Assembly (NCBI GenBank): GCA_965237995.1
Contig: CBDEGO010000006.1
Span: 186,001 to 250,000, forward strand
Origin: JAAELZ01 sp965237995
GTDB lineage: Bacteria > Pseudomonadota > Gammaproteobacteria > Arenicellales > Poriferihabitantaceae
Length of the DNA: 64,000 nt
Direction: 5' to 3'
The notes under the pieces are model-generated. The model saw only the letters and a list, made by a program, of their open reading frames with translations. It was not told the origin of the DNA and did not search any database. The translations under genes and the position numbers were made by a program. Position 1 is the first letter of the stretch. Each line of letters starts with the position of its first letter. Shown one piece after another: positions 54,812 through 63,930 of the stretch.

Positions 54812-56123
54812 GCCTAAACCAAAGCCGGTTACCGTTCGACTAGCCGCCGCAAAAGCACTGTCTGCCGTTATTGATGAACCCCGTTCTTTAGATGACGCCA
54901 TCGAATCCGCTGGCTCGACATTAAACGAACGCCATCACCCCTTGTTCAAAGCGTTGTGCTATGGCAGCGTACGTTGGGCGCTTTGGTATCAATCCGTACT
55001 CAATTCAAAACTAAAGAAACCGTTTAAAGCCAAAGATCGTATATTAAACGCGCTGCTGATTACCGCTTTGTACGAATTAGATCACATGCGTAGCGCCAAA
55101 CACGCTGTGGTCGACGAGGCTGTTAAAGCAACGCGCGTATTACGCCGCGAATGGGCCAAGAACATCGTCAATGCGGTGCTGCGTAACTATCTACGAGAAA
55201 CTGCCGACACACCCTTTGAACCTAATGCTACGCAGCTATATCAATGCTATCCCGATTGGTTAACGCAACAGATCAAACAAGACTGGCCAATTCAAGCTAT
55301 TGATATTCTACGTGCATCGCTGCAACACCCCCCGATGACATTGCGCATAAACCAAAGATTGACCACGCGTGATGCTTATCTTGAACGACTTAAAGCTGAC
55401 AATATTAACGCTATCCCGACAGCACAAAGCCCCATTGGCGTGACTTTAGATTCTGCGATAAGTGTTTCAGCACTACCACGATTTAGTGAGGGTGATGTCT
55501 CTGTACAAGATGAATCCGCACAACTTTCGGTACTGCACTTAGATCTTCAAAAAGGTCAGCATGTTCTAGACGCCTGTGCTGCACCAGGTGGTAAAACAGG
55601 CCTTATTCTCGAAACCGAATCCGAATTAGCCTCTGTTACAGCAGTTGACTTTAAACACCGCTTAGATCGCTTGCACGCCAATATGCAACGTCTTAACTTT
55701 TCTCCCAAGGTGATTTCCTTAAGCAAGCAACAAGTAGACGACACAAGCTGGTGGGACGGCACTGCGTTTGATCGAATTTTATTAGATGCTCCCTGTTCAG
55801 GCACTGGCGTAATGCGCCGCCACCCCGATATAAAATTTCGCCGAAATCCAGAAAATAGTCTACAATTTGCCGCGCAACAAAGCGCCTTGCTACACCAGTG
55901 CTGGGCAATGCTAAAACCTGGAGGCCTACTTATGTATACGACATGCTCAATTCTACATTTAGAAAATGATCAGCAGGTTGCGCAGTTCGTAGCATCTAAC
56001 GCAGATGCGAGCGTTCGACCATTGCCTAAAGAATTGGGTCTTGAAACCACTAACGGTAGACAACGCTTACCCGGCATCCATAGTGGTGATGGTTTTTACT
56101 ATAGCTTGCTTGAAAAATGCTGA
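54804..56123 (+). CDS. rsmB: 16S rRNA (cytosine-967-C5)-methyltransferase RsmB
   Basis: RsmB (Sun, Fmu) methylates C967 of 16S rRNA. The 439 residues begin with a NusB-like RNA-binding domain (about 5-140) followed by the SAM methyltransferase core: DACAAPGGKTG, LLDAPCSGTGVMRRHPDIK with the catalytic Cys, and LMYTTCSILHLEND with the second Cys. The start is a TTG at 54804 overlapping fmt by 8 bases, so it is probably coupled. Confidence 0.95.
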   Translation: MTKPKPKPVTVRLAAAKALSAVIDEPRSLDDAIESAGSTLNERHHPLFKALCYGSVRWALWYQSVLNSKLKKPFKAKDRILNALLITALYELDHMRSAKHAVVDEAVKATRVLRREWAKNIVNAVLRNYLRETADTPFEPNATQLYQCYPDWLTQQIKQDWPIQAIDILRASLQHPPMTLRINQRLTTRDAYLERLKADNINAIPTAQSPIGVTLDSAISVSALPRFSEGDVSVQDESAQLSVLHLDLQKGQHVLDACAAPGGKTGLILETESELASVTAVDFKHRLDRLHANMQRLNFSPKVISLSKQQVDDTSWWDGTAFDRILLDAPCSGTGVMRRHPDIKFRRNPENSLQFAAQQSALLHQCWAMLKPGGLLMYTTCSILHLENDQQVAQFVASNADASVRPLPKELGLETTNGRQRLPGIHSGDGFYYSLLEKC

Positions 56124-56716
56124 GGTTTCTCACTGCCACCTTAAGTAGACCGCTTTGTAAGTTGCTTTGCTTATTGTTGTGGTGCAGTGCTTTACCACAA
56201 AACGCCAACGCAGCCAACAGTTTTACTATCTCACTCGCGAACGCTACACTGAATCAAACCCAGCTAAATGCCAATGCTGAGTTTACTCTGAAACTCAATG
56301 ATACCGTAACCGAAGCCATACATAATGGCATCCCCGTTACCCTGACCAGCCGCTTAACTTTATTAAGCAAACGCAGCCTCATTCCCAATAAACACTTAGC
56401 GACTTGGCAACAACGACACACTATTAGTTACCACTCTTTAAGCGATCGTTACCAATTAGAAAGCACGAATCGTCACGACACGCAGTCGTTCGCGTCAATC
56501 CGCGAATTGTTGTCTTCGATAGAAGCATACAGCTTAAACACGGATTTAGTTAGTCACACCATGCCCAAAAGCGCGAAGGGTTATTTACTGCGTCTGCGTA
56601 TCAAGTTAGACATAGAAGCTCTACCTCCCGCATTGCGCATAGTCGCTTATGTCTCTCGTTCGTGGAGATTAAAGAGCGAAACTCGTTCGTGGACCGTGCA
56701 GCCTAATACCCCGTAA
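56117..56716 (+). CDS. DUF4390 domain protein
   Basis: This 199-residue protein has a signal peptide (LLCLLLWCSALPQNANA, then ANSF) and a beta-rich exported domain. It matches DUF4390, known only as a conserved gene between rsmB and the NtrY-type kinase in many proteobacteria. It overlaps rsmB by 7 bases and precedes ntrY by 51 bases. It may be a periplasmic partner of the kinase; that is an inference from position. Confidence 0.8.
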   Translation: MLRFLTATLSRPLCKLLCLLLWCSALPQNANAANSFTISLANATLNQTQLNANAEFTLKLNDTVTEAIHNGIPVTLTSRLTLLSKRSLIPNKHLATWQQRHTISYHSLSDRYQLESTNRHDTQSFASIRELLSSIEAYSLNTDLVSHTMPKSAKGYLLRLRIKLDIEALPPALRIVAYVSRSWRLKSETRSWTVQPNTP

Positions 56717-56767
56717 TGCACATACACTCGAGCTGCCTCTGCGCTGGTTTTAAGTTATTCAGTAACA

Positions 56768-58945
56768 TTGATAAATAAAGCCTTAATACGCAAATTTTTA
56801 GGCCCGATACCAATCATTGTGGTGTCGGTATTTTTTCTGATTGCCAGTTTTTTATTATCCGTCGCTGCACAAAAAGCGCAAATAGGGGGCCAATGGTTTA
56901 CCAGCTTATTAGTTGTCAATATCTTCGGCATCATCATTTTATTGCTGTTTGTCATCGCCAACTTCATCCGCTTAGCCAATCAGTATCGAAAACGCATAGT
57001 GGGTTCAAGGTTAATGATGCGCTTAGTTGCGCTTTTTTTGCTGCTTACCTGCTTGCCAATTAGTGTAGTGTATTATTTCTCGGCACAGTTCTTATCGAAA
57101 GGTATCGATAGTTGGTTTGACGTGCGCATAGAACAGGCACTCGGTGATGCACTGTTGTTAGGACAAGGTTTTCTTGAAGCGAGCAAGGACGAGCTGATAA
57201 GTAAAGCACAAACAGATGCCGGTAAGGTCAGTAACGCCGCAACCAATATCGACACTATCCGCTTATTGGATGAAATTCGCCAAAGCCGATCATACATAGA
57301 AATAGACTTATATAGCCCTAGGGGGCAAGTGATTGCAACCAGCAACCAAAACCCCACCACTTTGTTTCCTGATACACCGGATAAACAATCGATGAACAAA
57401 GCGCGAAGTGGCAGCACAGTAGCGAAGCTTGAACCCACCGGCGATGCGCTACAGTACCGTGTGCTTGTTCCCGTTAATTCGCGTTCATTGTCGGGCGAGA
57501 AAAATATCCTTCAGGTGATTGAATTGTTGCCGCTGCGTTACGCGCGCTTAGGTGACAGCCTTGAGTTAGCGTCATCAGAATATAATCGTTTAGCTTATTT
57601 ACGTAAGCCGCTTAAGATTAGTTTTTTAATTTCGCTGTCACTGATCACCATCATGACTGTCCTGATCTCGCTATGGGTTGCCTTATTTGCTGCCCGCCGA
57701 TTGGTGGCCCCGCTGAGAGACTTGGCGGAAGGCACACGTTTAGTAGCTGCCGGTGATTACAACACTCGCTTACCGGTTAAAAGCGATGATGAGCTTGGCT
57801 TGTTGGTCAGCTCATTTAACACCATGATAAGCCAAATCCGACGCTCACAAGGTGAGGCGGAAACCAACCACCTTAAGGAAGTGAACCAACGAGCGTATTT
57901 GCAAACGGTGCTATCGCATTTATCGTCCGGCGTCGTGTCGTTTGATGAACAACAAAACCTACTAACCGCAAACGAACGAGCCTCTGGCATACTGAAATTA
58001 CCACTAGACCACTACAAACAACAAAACTGCCAGCAGATTAGCGCCAAAGCGACTAGCCTAGCCCCTTTGTTCAACCGTATTGCGACGGCTATGCAAGATG
58101 GCGCTACAGATGAAGTCGAGCTCCCCATTGAGTCTGAACGCGGCAAGCAAATTCTTTTGGTCCGCGTCACCCAATTAGACTCACAAGAAGATAGTGATAG
58201 TGGCTGGGTAGTGGTGTTTGATGATGTCACCAAACTGGTGACGGCGCAAAGGGACGCAGCTTGGGGAGAAGTAGCTAGGCGCTTGGCTCATGAAATTAAA
58301 AACCCGCTCACCCCGATTCAACTGTCGGCAGAGCGAATTAGGCGCAAGTATCTGAACAACGTTGACATAGCAGACCGAGAAGCATTAGATCGATCTACTC
58401 GAACTATCTCCGAGCAAGTTGACACCATGAAGCGCATGGTCGACGCATTTTCAAACTATGCACGATCAGAACGTCTGCATTTTTCCCCGTTTAATTTAAA
58501 TAGTTTAGTTAAAGATAGTATTGAGTTAAACAGGCCTCTTGAACACACTACCATCTTTAATTTTATCGCAGACGACACATTGCCATCGCTACACGCCGAC
58601 AAAGATGGCATCAGACAAGTGCTAAATAATTTAATCAGTAATGCCTTAGAGGCAACGCAAGAACTAGATAAATCGTTGATTAGCATCACCATTGAACAAC
58701 AATTGCTAGATCAACAAGACGGTATACTGCTTAGCATCAGCGACAACGGCCCGGGGTTCAGCGACGACATGCTGAGCAGGGTTTTTGAGCCTTATGCCAC
58801 CAATAAGCAATCCGGCACCGGACTTGGCATGGCGATTGTTAAACGCATCACCGAAGCACACCATGGTTATGTTAGCGTAACTAACCAATCTGGTACTGGC
58901 GGCGGTCTAGTTAAAGTTCGATTACCCTTGCAACAAGATGAATAA
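56768..58945 (+). CDS. ntrY: Sensor histidine kinase, NtrY-like
   Basis: This is a 725-residue membrane-bound sensor kinase. Membrane helices lie near 11-35, 40-65, 85-105 and 283-306, with an extracytoplasmic sensor region between about 110 and 280. A HAMP domain (ARRLVAPLRDLAEGTRLVAAGDYNTRL), a PAS domain (about 375-480), HisKA with phosphorylated His in RRLAHEIKNPLTPIQ, and HATPase motifs DNGPGF and GTGLGMAIV follow. It is the NtrY class of the nitrogen/redox-linked NtrYX pair. The start is a TTG at 56768; no better codon is near. Confidence 0.9.
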   Translation: MINKALIRKFLGPIPIIVVSVFFLIASFLLSVAAQKAQIGGQWFTSLLVVNIFGIIILLLFVIANFIRLANQYRKRIVGSRLMMRLVALFLLLTCLPISVVYYFSAQFLSKGIDSWFDVRIEQALGDALLLGQGFLEASKDELISKAQTDAGKVSNAATNIDTIRLLDEIRQSRSYIEIDLYSPRGQVIATSNQNPTTLFPDTPDKQSMNKARSGSTVAKLEPTGDALQYRVLVPVNSRSLSGEKNILQVIELLPLRYARLGDSLELASSEYNRLAYLRKPLKISFLISLSLITIMTVLISLWVALFAARRLVAPLRDLAEGTRLVAAGDYNTRLPVKSDDELGLLVSSFNTMISQIRRSQGEAETNHLKEVNQRAYLQTVLSHLSSGVVSFDEQQNLLTANERASGILKLPLDHYKQQNCQQISAKATSLAPLFNRIATAMQDGATDEVELPIESERGKQILLVRVTQLDSQEDSDSGWVVVFDDVTKLVTAQRDAAWGEVARRLAHEIKNPLTPIQLSAERIRRKYLNNVDIADREALDRSTRTISEQVDTMKRMVDAFSNYARSERLHFSPFNLNSLVKDSIELNRPLEHTTIFNFIADDTLPSLHADKDGIRQVLNNLISNALEATQELDKSLISITIEQQLLDQQDGILLSISDNGPGFSDDMLSRVFEPYATNKQSGTGLGMAIVKRITEAHHGYVSVTNQSGTGGGLVKVRLPLQQDE

Positions 58946-60311
58946 AAGCGCACATATATTGGTCATTGATGACGAACCTAGTATCCGCGAGGTGTTACAA
59001 GACATTCTTGAAGACGAAGGCTATACCATCTCTACCGCTGGCAATGGTGAACTCGCACGAGCCGCCTTTAAGGCCAATGTTTTCGACGCCATCTTTATGG
59101 ATATTTGGATGCCGGATGTGGATGGCATTAGCCTCTTACAAGAATTTCAAGCAGCGGGTAGCCAATCACCCACCATTATGATTTCAGGCCACGGTACCGT
59201 CGAAACTGCAGTCGAAGCCATTCAATTCGGTGCTTATGATTTTCTAGAAAAGCCATTAAGTACGGCAAAGCTACTCATTACTTTAAATCGAGCGCTTGAA
59301 AGCCGCGAGCAACGCAAGGAACTGCGTCAATTACGTCAACAAGTCGAACCGGTAGCAGATCTCATAGGCAATAGTTCTAAAATTACGGCTTTGCGTGAAC
59401 TCGTCACGCGCATTGGAAAAACCGCGAGTTGGGTCATGATTGCTGGCGCCCCCGGAAGCGGCAAAGGCGTGGTGGCTCGTGCGTTGCATCAAGCTAGCCC
59501 TCGCAGTACTGCGCCATTTGTGGAAATTAGTTTGGCCGCTATTCCCGCTGTCAATGTTGGCAGACGATTATTTGGTAGCGAAGAAGGCGGCGCCGTACAA
59601 GCGGGTTGTTTTGAACAAGCCGAAGGGGGCACTTTATACTTAGACGAAATCGGCGACCTTAACGCCAAAATGCAAGCCAAGTTATTGAGTGCATTGCAAG
59701 CTGGGCGCTTTTTACGGGTGGGCGGCAGCCAACCGATTGAGGTCGATGTGCGCATAATCAGCAGCACCAATCAAGCTGTAGAAAAAATGGTAGAAGAGGG
59801 CCGTTTTCGCCAAGACCTGTACTCTCGTCTGAATGTGATGGCCATATATGTACCCGCCCTACTCGAACATATCGATGACATAGAGTCACTCGCCAAGTTT
59901 TATATTAATCACGCTGTCAATGCCGAACAACTCCCCTACAGGCAACTAAGCACCGCTGCGGTTAATCAGCTTCGCCAACACCATTGGCCCGGCAACGTGC
60001 GTGAATTGATCAATGTCATTCAACGCTTACTGGTGATGGGAGGCAGTAGTAAGATCGAAGCGGCTGAAATTGATTCTATCCTAAACCCCATTGACAGCGA
60101 AGAATTACCAAGCCACCAAGTTAAACAAAAGGGCTATTTAGCTGATTACCGAGATGCTCGTGATAACTTTGAAAAAGACTACTTTGAGTTTCACCTTAGT
60201 CAATTAAACGGCAACGTTAGTGCATTAGCTGAATTATCTGGGGTAGAACGCACGCATTTATATCGCAAACTCAAAGCCCTGAAGATAAACCCCAAGCAGT
60301 GGAAGAAGTAA
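58938..60311 (+). CDS. ntrX: Sigma-54-type response regulator, NtrX-like, with divergent GAFTGA region
   Basis: This 457-residue regulator has an N-terminal receiver (phospho-Asp in FDAIFMDIWMPDVDG), an AAA+ domain (Walker A GAPGSGKG, Walker B TLYLDEIGDL, arginine finger region FRQDLYSRLNV), and a C-terminal Fis-type helix-turn-helix (LNGNVSALAELSGVERTHLYRKL). The L1 loop that normally reads GAFTGA to contact sigma-54 reads instead GSEEGGAVQAG, so sigma-54 activation may be lost or altered. It overlaps ntrY by 8 bases. Confidence 0.9.
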   Translation: MNKSAHILVIDDEPSIREVLQDILEDEGYTISTAGNGELARAAFKANVFDAIFMDIWMPDVDGISLLQEFQAAGSQSPTIMISGHGTVETAVEAIQFGAYDFLEKPLSTAKLLITLNRALESREQRKELRQLRQQVEPVADLIGNSSKITALRELVTRIGKTASWVMIAGAPGSGKGVVARALHQASPRSTAPFVEISLAAIPAVNVGRRLFGSEEGGAVQAGCFEQAEGGTLYLDEIGDLNAKMQAKLLSALQAGRFLRVGGSQPIEVDVRIISSTNQAVEKMVEEGRFRQDLYSRLNVMAIYVPALLEHIDDIESLAKFYINHAVNAEQLPYRQLSTAAVNQLRQHHWPGNVRELINVIQRLLVMGGSSKIEAAEIDSILNPIDSEELPSHQVKQKGYLADYRDARDNFEKDYFEFHLSQLNGNVSALAELSGVERTHLYRKLKALKINPKQWKK

Positions 60312-61090
60312 GCCAAATCCAACTCATTGGCTGTGGCGATATTGGGCAGAGGGTTGCATTATTGTGTCAACAAAACGGGCTAAAACCCGTCGGTTGGGTC
60401 CGATCGAAAGCAAGCCAAGCCACTTGCGAGCAAAAGGGTATCGCTTCGCGGTGCATTGATCTAGACCAAGAGGCGAACCGTTTGCAATCTGGTCTAGGTA
60501 CGGCAGCATCATTCAACATCTTTTACTTTGCCCCTCCATCACCCATTGGACTAGAAGACACTAGACTTGCCGGTGTATTGGCAAACCTACCTGCGAATAA
60601 GGTGAATAAGCTGGTACTGATTAGCACTACCGGTGTATACGGAAATTGCCAAGGCCGCTGGATTGATGAAAGTGAACCACTCCATCCAGTCACTGAGCGC
60701 GCGCATCGGCGAGTGAGTGTCGAGCAAACGCTTACCCGGTGGTGTACAAAATTTAAGCGGCCCTACATCATATTGCGTGTACCCGGTATTTACGCCAAAG
60801 AACGCCTGCCGTTAAAGCGCATTGAAAGCGGACAGCCCATGGTAAATGCCGAACAAGCACCCTGGACCAATCGTATTCATGCTGATGACTTAGCCCATGC
60901 ATGCTACTTAGCGATGACAAGCAATTGCAACAACGAAATTATTAATATCTGCGATGACGAGCCCAGCACTATGACCAGCTACTTTAAAGCAGTGGCTGAT
61001 TTTTGTAACTTACCCCACCCACCAGAAGTTTCTTTGTCAAAGGCGATGCAAATTCTCAGCCCAGCTATGCGTAGTTACTTGCAAGAGTAG
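60299..61090 (+). CDS. SDR-family epimerase/dehydratase-like protein (YeeZ-like)
   Basis: This 263-residue NAD(P)-binding Rossmann protein resembles the YeeZ group of atypical SDRs. The nucleotide motif is I-G-C-G-D-I-G-Q (degenerate GxxGxxG), and the LVLISTTGVYGNCQGRW strand is typical. The catalytic Tyr-x-x-x-Lys is not where expected; the region reads ERAHRRVSVEQ. The start is a GTG that overlaps ntrX by 13 bases. The role is unknown. Confidence 0.8.
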   Translation: MEEVSQIQLIGCGDIGQRVALLCQQNGLKPVGWVRSKASQATCEQKGIASRCIDLDQEANRLQSGLGTAASFNIFYFAPPSPIGLEDTRLAGVLANLPANKVNKLVLISTTGVYGNCQGRWIDESEPLHPVTERAHRRVSVEQTLTRWCTKFKRPYIILRVPGIYAKERLPLKRIESGQPMVNAEQAPWTNRIHADDLAHACYLAMTSNCNNEIINICDDEPSTMTSYFKAVADFCNLPHPPEVSLSKAMQILSPAMRSYLQE

Positions 61091-61306
61091 CGTCGAATTA
61101 ACAATACCAAAATGAAGCAGCTACTTGGCATGCAACTGCAATATCCTAACTTAGCTGCGAGTTTAAATGCTTAAATCTGTTCCTGTTGCAGACGCTCAGA
61201 AAATAATCAACATTGATGACCACATCATCTTCGCCGATTTGATCAAAAGGGTTTTCTAAATGGGTCTGTATATTGTTCAAGCTAACGTTGTTCGTAGGGT
61301 TTAAGA

Positions 61307-62296
61307 CTACAAATAACCCTCTTTCAAATACCAATCATACGTATTCTTCAAGCCTTCATCCAAGGCTATTTTCGGCTTGTAACCAATTTCTGCTTTCGCC
61401 TTAGAAATATCAAAGGCCCGATTCTGCCGATACCAATCTACCCGACGCGGAAAGATAAACGGCGCAATACCAAACGGTTTGCAAACCGCTTCTACTACAT
61501 ACCCTGCGATACGCAATGGTAATAATGGCAGGTGTGGCGTTTTAACCGTATCTTGCTTACCCATCGCCTTAGCGACCTTAAGTACTAGGTCTTTCACCTC
61601 GATATAGTCTTCATCAGCAATTAAGTACGTTTCACCATCGCCCACGCCTGGCTCTTGCACCAGCAATGAAGCATCCACATAATTCTCAACATAAACGGGA
61701 TGATAAAACGCTTTACCGTTTCCGAAGATGGGAAAAGTGCCTTTTTTAACGCGGCGGAAAATCATTCCAAAGCGCTCTGGATCACCTGGGCCATATAGCG
61801 CGGTCGGTCGTAAGATAACGGTTTTCATGCCACGTGCTGCAAACTCAGCAACAATTGGTTCAGCTTCATATTTTGTACGCTGGTAATAATCACCCGGCTG
61901 TATTGGCGCTGTTTCTGCTGCTGGCGGGTTGTCTACATTGCCATGCACACCACAGGTTGAACAATAGATAAACTTTTCAACCCCTGCTTCTTCAGCCGAT
62001 TCCAATGTATTACGAGCGCCTTGAACGTTCACTTCATCATAATACTCGTTCGGGACATCCAGCTCTCTAAACGCCGCCGCTAAATGCTGCACAACTTGCA
62101 CGCCCTGCATCGCCTCTTTCAGCACTGCTTTATCGGTTACACTGCCAATGATGACCTTGGCCCCCCAGTCGGATAGCTCTTTAGTTTTAATGCCTTCTTG
62201 GTAATCGAGTGCAACCACTTCATGGCCTTCGTCTAATAAGCGCTTTACTAAAGCTTTTCCTGTAAAACCTGTGCCACCAGTAACTAATACTTTCAT
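61307..62296 (-). CDS. NAD-dependent epimerase/dehydratase (extended SDR)
   Basis: This 329-residue extended SDR has the cofactor motif V-T-G-G-T-G-F-T-G, the catalytic Tyr-x-x-x-Lys in GDYYQRTKYEAE, the active-site Thr/Ser in FIYCSTCGVHGN, and the RPTALYGPGD loop. The C-terminal half (RIAGYVVEAVCKPFGI) suggests a nonpolar or lipid-linked substrate, as in hopanoid-associated and sterol-type SDRs, but this is a guess. It is a single-gene unit with its own extended -10 promoter. Confidence 0.85.
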   Translation of the reverse strand: MKVLVTGGTGFTGKALVKRLLDEGHEVVALDYQEGIKTKELSDWGAKVIIGSVTDKAVLKEAMQGVQVVQHLAAAFRELDVPNEYYDEVNVQGARNTLESAEEAGVEKFIYCSTCGVHGNVDNPPAAETAPIQPGDYYQRTKYEAEPIVAEFAARGMKTVILRPTALYGPGDPERFGMIFRRVKKGTFPIFGNGKAFYHPVYVENYVDASLLVQEPGVGDGETYLIADEDYIEVKDLVLKVAKAMGKQDTVKTPHLPLLPLRIAGYVVEAVCKPFGIAPFIFPRRVDWYRQNRAFDISKAKAEIGYKPKIALDEGLKNTYDWYLKEGYL

Positions 62297-62325
62297 TATA
62301 AATCGGGTCTGTAATTTTGCGCGCG

Positions 62326-62334
62326 ATTATAGCA
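62326..62334 (-). promoter_or_regulatory. Extended -10 promoter of the extended-SDR gene
   Basis: The minus strand reads TGCTATAAT, a perfect extended -10 element, about 30 bases before the ATG at 62296. No clear -35 is present, which extended -10 promoters do not require. Confidence 0.5.
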
Positions 62335-62658
62335 GTTTGTTGATTCTTTACGCGTCGCTTTCATTAGTCGGCCTAAGTCAACTAACCATCTTTATTTTTA
62401 ATTGACCCGTGGTCCATTTAGATAGGCTTTATTTTTAAGGCTATTCCCGCTGGTCTAGTCAGTGCAATGAAGGCCGTATTTTGATATGAATAGCTGTTAA
62501 ACTACCCATAATCATTATGTTTTTAAAAGAAGAAGCAATAATATTACGCAGATAAAAATAAGCAGTTTCCTAATTCAAGCATTTCTAAATGCAACACAAG
62601 CTATTTATTATGCCATTTATTGCTGGTGAAAAAATTAGGTGCAAACCGTTATAGTTTT

Positions 62659-62687
62659 TTGAATTAAGTTGCTTATTGCATTAGAAT
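62659..62687 (+). promoter_or_regulatory. Sigma-70 promoter of the repeat lipoprotein gene
   Basis: TTGAAT, 17 bases, TAGAAT, 65 bases before the ATG at 62753: a good -35/-10 pair with ideal spacing. Confidence 0.55.
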
Positions 62688-62752
62688 GCACCAAACTGAA
62701 CGTTCGCCTAACAGGCGGTCAACTACGGATAATTTAAATACAGAGCTTTATA

Positions 62753-63880
62753 ATGAATAAACTAATTAGCATTCCTGGCCTTTTAACTGCCGCAAGTATC
62801 GTGCTCACGGGTTGCACAAGTTACGGCGGAGAAACCGACATCACACAAGGTGGGGCAACAAATACAGGTGCTGATGGGCAGCTTGCCCGTGCCTTAGCAC
62901 AAGCAGAAATCGCTCAAGCTCAGGCTGAAGCAGCCCGAGCAGAAGCAAATGCTGCGCAATTGGCGTTGGCCGCGGCTTCTCAATCAGGCGGTGAGCTTTT
63001 CCCACCGAACGCTTTACCGGGGCATTGTTACGCACGCGTTTTTATCCCTGCTACTTACCAACAACAAATTGAACAAGTTTTGGTTAAAGAAGCGGCCACT
63101 CGTATCGAAGTGGTAGAACCCGTATTTGATTGGATGGAGGAAACACAACTAGTCCGTGAAGCCTCTACGCGCATTGAAGTCATCCCTGCAAAGTACCGCA
63201 CCGTTACGGAGCAAGTTTTAGTTAAACCCGAAAGTACTCGATTGGTTGCAACGCCGGCTGAATACCAAACTATCAGCGAAGAAGTGATCGACGAGCCAGC
63301 CCAATCTGTATGGAAGCGCGGCAGCCAATATCTTGACGGTGCCTTGCAAACTAAAACTGACCTCAGTACCGGCGAAGTAATGTGTTTAACCGAGATTCCG
63401 GCTACTTATAAAACCATCACTCGAACCGTGTTGGTCAAACCAGCTAGTGTTTCGGAAGTGGTCGTTCCGGCAGAGTATAATACCATTACCCGCACAGTCG
63501 TTTCTGAAGCCGCAAGTACGGTTGAAGTGCCTGTACCTGCACAATACAACACCGTAAGAGTGTTAAAGCAGGTACAACCCGCATCGACCTTTGAAATCGA
63601 AATCCCTGCTGAATACGACACCATTACTCATGAAGTAAAGGCTAGTGACGAGTTGATTGAGTGGCGTGAAGTGCTTTGCGATGTAAATATGACAAATAAC
63701 CTTGTGTCAGAATTACAGCGTGCCCTTCACCGCGAAGGCTATTTTGACAGCCCCGTTGATGGCATCTATCGCGAACTAACGCAACGCGGTGTTAACCGCT
63801 ATGCGCGCAGTACGAATCTACCGTTTGGTAGCAACTACGTCACACTTGAGGTAGCAAACGCATTAGGTTTATCCTATTAA
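62753..63880 (+). CDS. Lipoprotein with degenerate 21-22 residue repeats and C-terminal peptidoglycan-binding domain
   Basis: This 375-residue protein starts with a lipoprotein signal peptide (lipobox L-T-G-C, Cys21). An Ala/Gln/Glu-rich helix (about 41-80; AQAEIAQAQAEAARAEANAA) follows, then about seven degenerate repeats built on [I/V]PAxYxTITxxVLVKPASTxxV (about residues 97-296). The C-terminus (about 312-375; LVSELQRALHREGYFDSPVDGIY) is a PG_binding_1 domain. It probably tethers the outer membrane to the cell wall or spans the periplasm. No enzyme domain is seen. Confidence 0.85.
   Translation: MNKLISIPGLLTAASIVLTGCTSYGGETDITQGGATNTGADGQLARALAQAEIAQAQAEAARAEANAAQLALAAASQSGGELFPPNALPGHCYARVFIPATYQQQIEQVLVKEAATRIEVVEPVFDWMEETQLVREASTRIEVIPAKYRTVTEQVLVKPESTRLVATPAEYQTISEEVIDEPAQSVWKRGSQYLDGALQTKTDLSTGEVMCLTEIPATYKTITRTVLVKPASVSEVVVPAEYNTITRTVVSEAASTVEVPVPAQYNTVRVLKQVQPASTFEIEIPAEYDTITHEVKASDELIEWREVLCDVNMTNNLVSELQRALHREGYFDSPVDGIYRELTQRGVNRYARSTNLPFGSNYVTLEVANALGLSY
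63043..63640 (+). repeat. Coding repeat region, about 66-base period
   Basis: Within the lipoprotein gene, units encoding IPATY.., IPAKYRTVTEQVLVK, TPAEYQTISEEV, IPATYKTITRTVLVK, VPAEYNTITRTVV, VPAQYNTVRVL and IPAEYDTITHEV recur about every 21-22 codons, interrupted by a non-repeat insert (WKRGSQYLDG region). The DNA is diverged, pointing to old duplications. Confidence 0.8.
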
Positions 63881-63903
63881 AATCCCAAGTTTAACTGTTT
63901 GTG

Positions 63904-63930
63904 AAAAGGCCCGAGACTTCGGGCCTTTTT
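63904..63930 (+). terminator. Terminator of the repeat lipoprotein gene
   Basis: Stem AAAAGGCCCGA / TCGGGCCTTTT with loop GACT, followed by T residues, 23 bases after the stop codon. The A-run on the left makes it potentially bidirectional. The remaining 70 bases to the window edge show nothing I can support. Confidence 0.88.

Larger units (their letters stand above)
62297..62752. other. Intergenic region between divergent SDR and lipoprotein genes
   Basis: This 456-base AT-rich gap holds no convincing gene. It contains a promoter at each end (see 62326 and 62659) and a small hairpin CGCCT/AGGCG at 62705-62717 in the lipoprotein 5' leader. The rest shows no repeat or RNA structure that I can support. 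Confidence 0.5.

Noticed and set aside
61146..61334. 62-codon minus-strand open frame
   Set aside because: It overlaps the end of the extended SDR gene and has no recognisable features.
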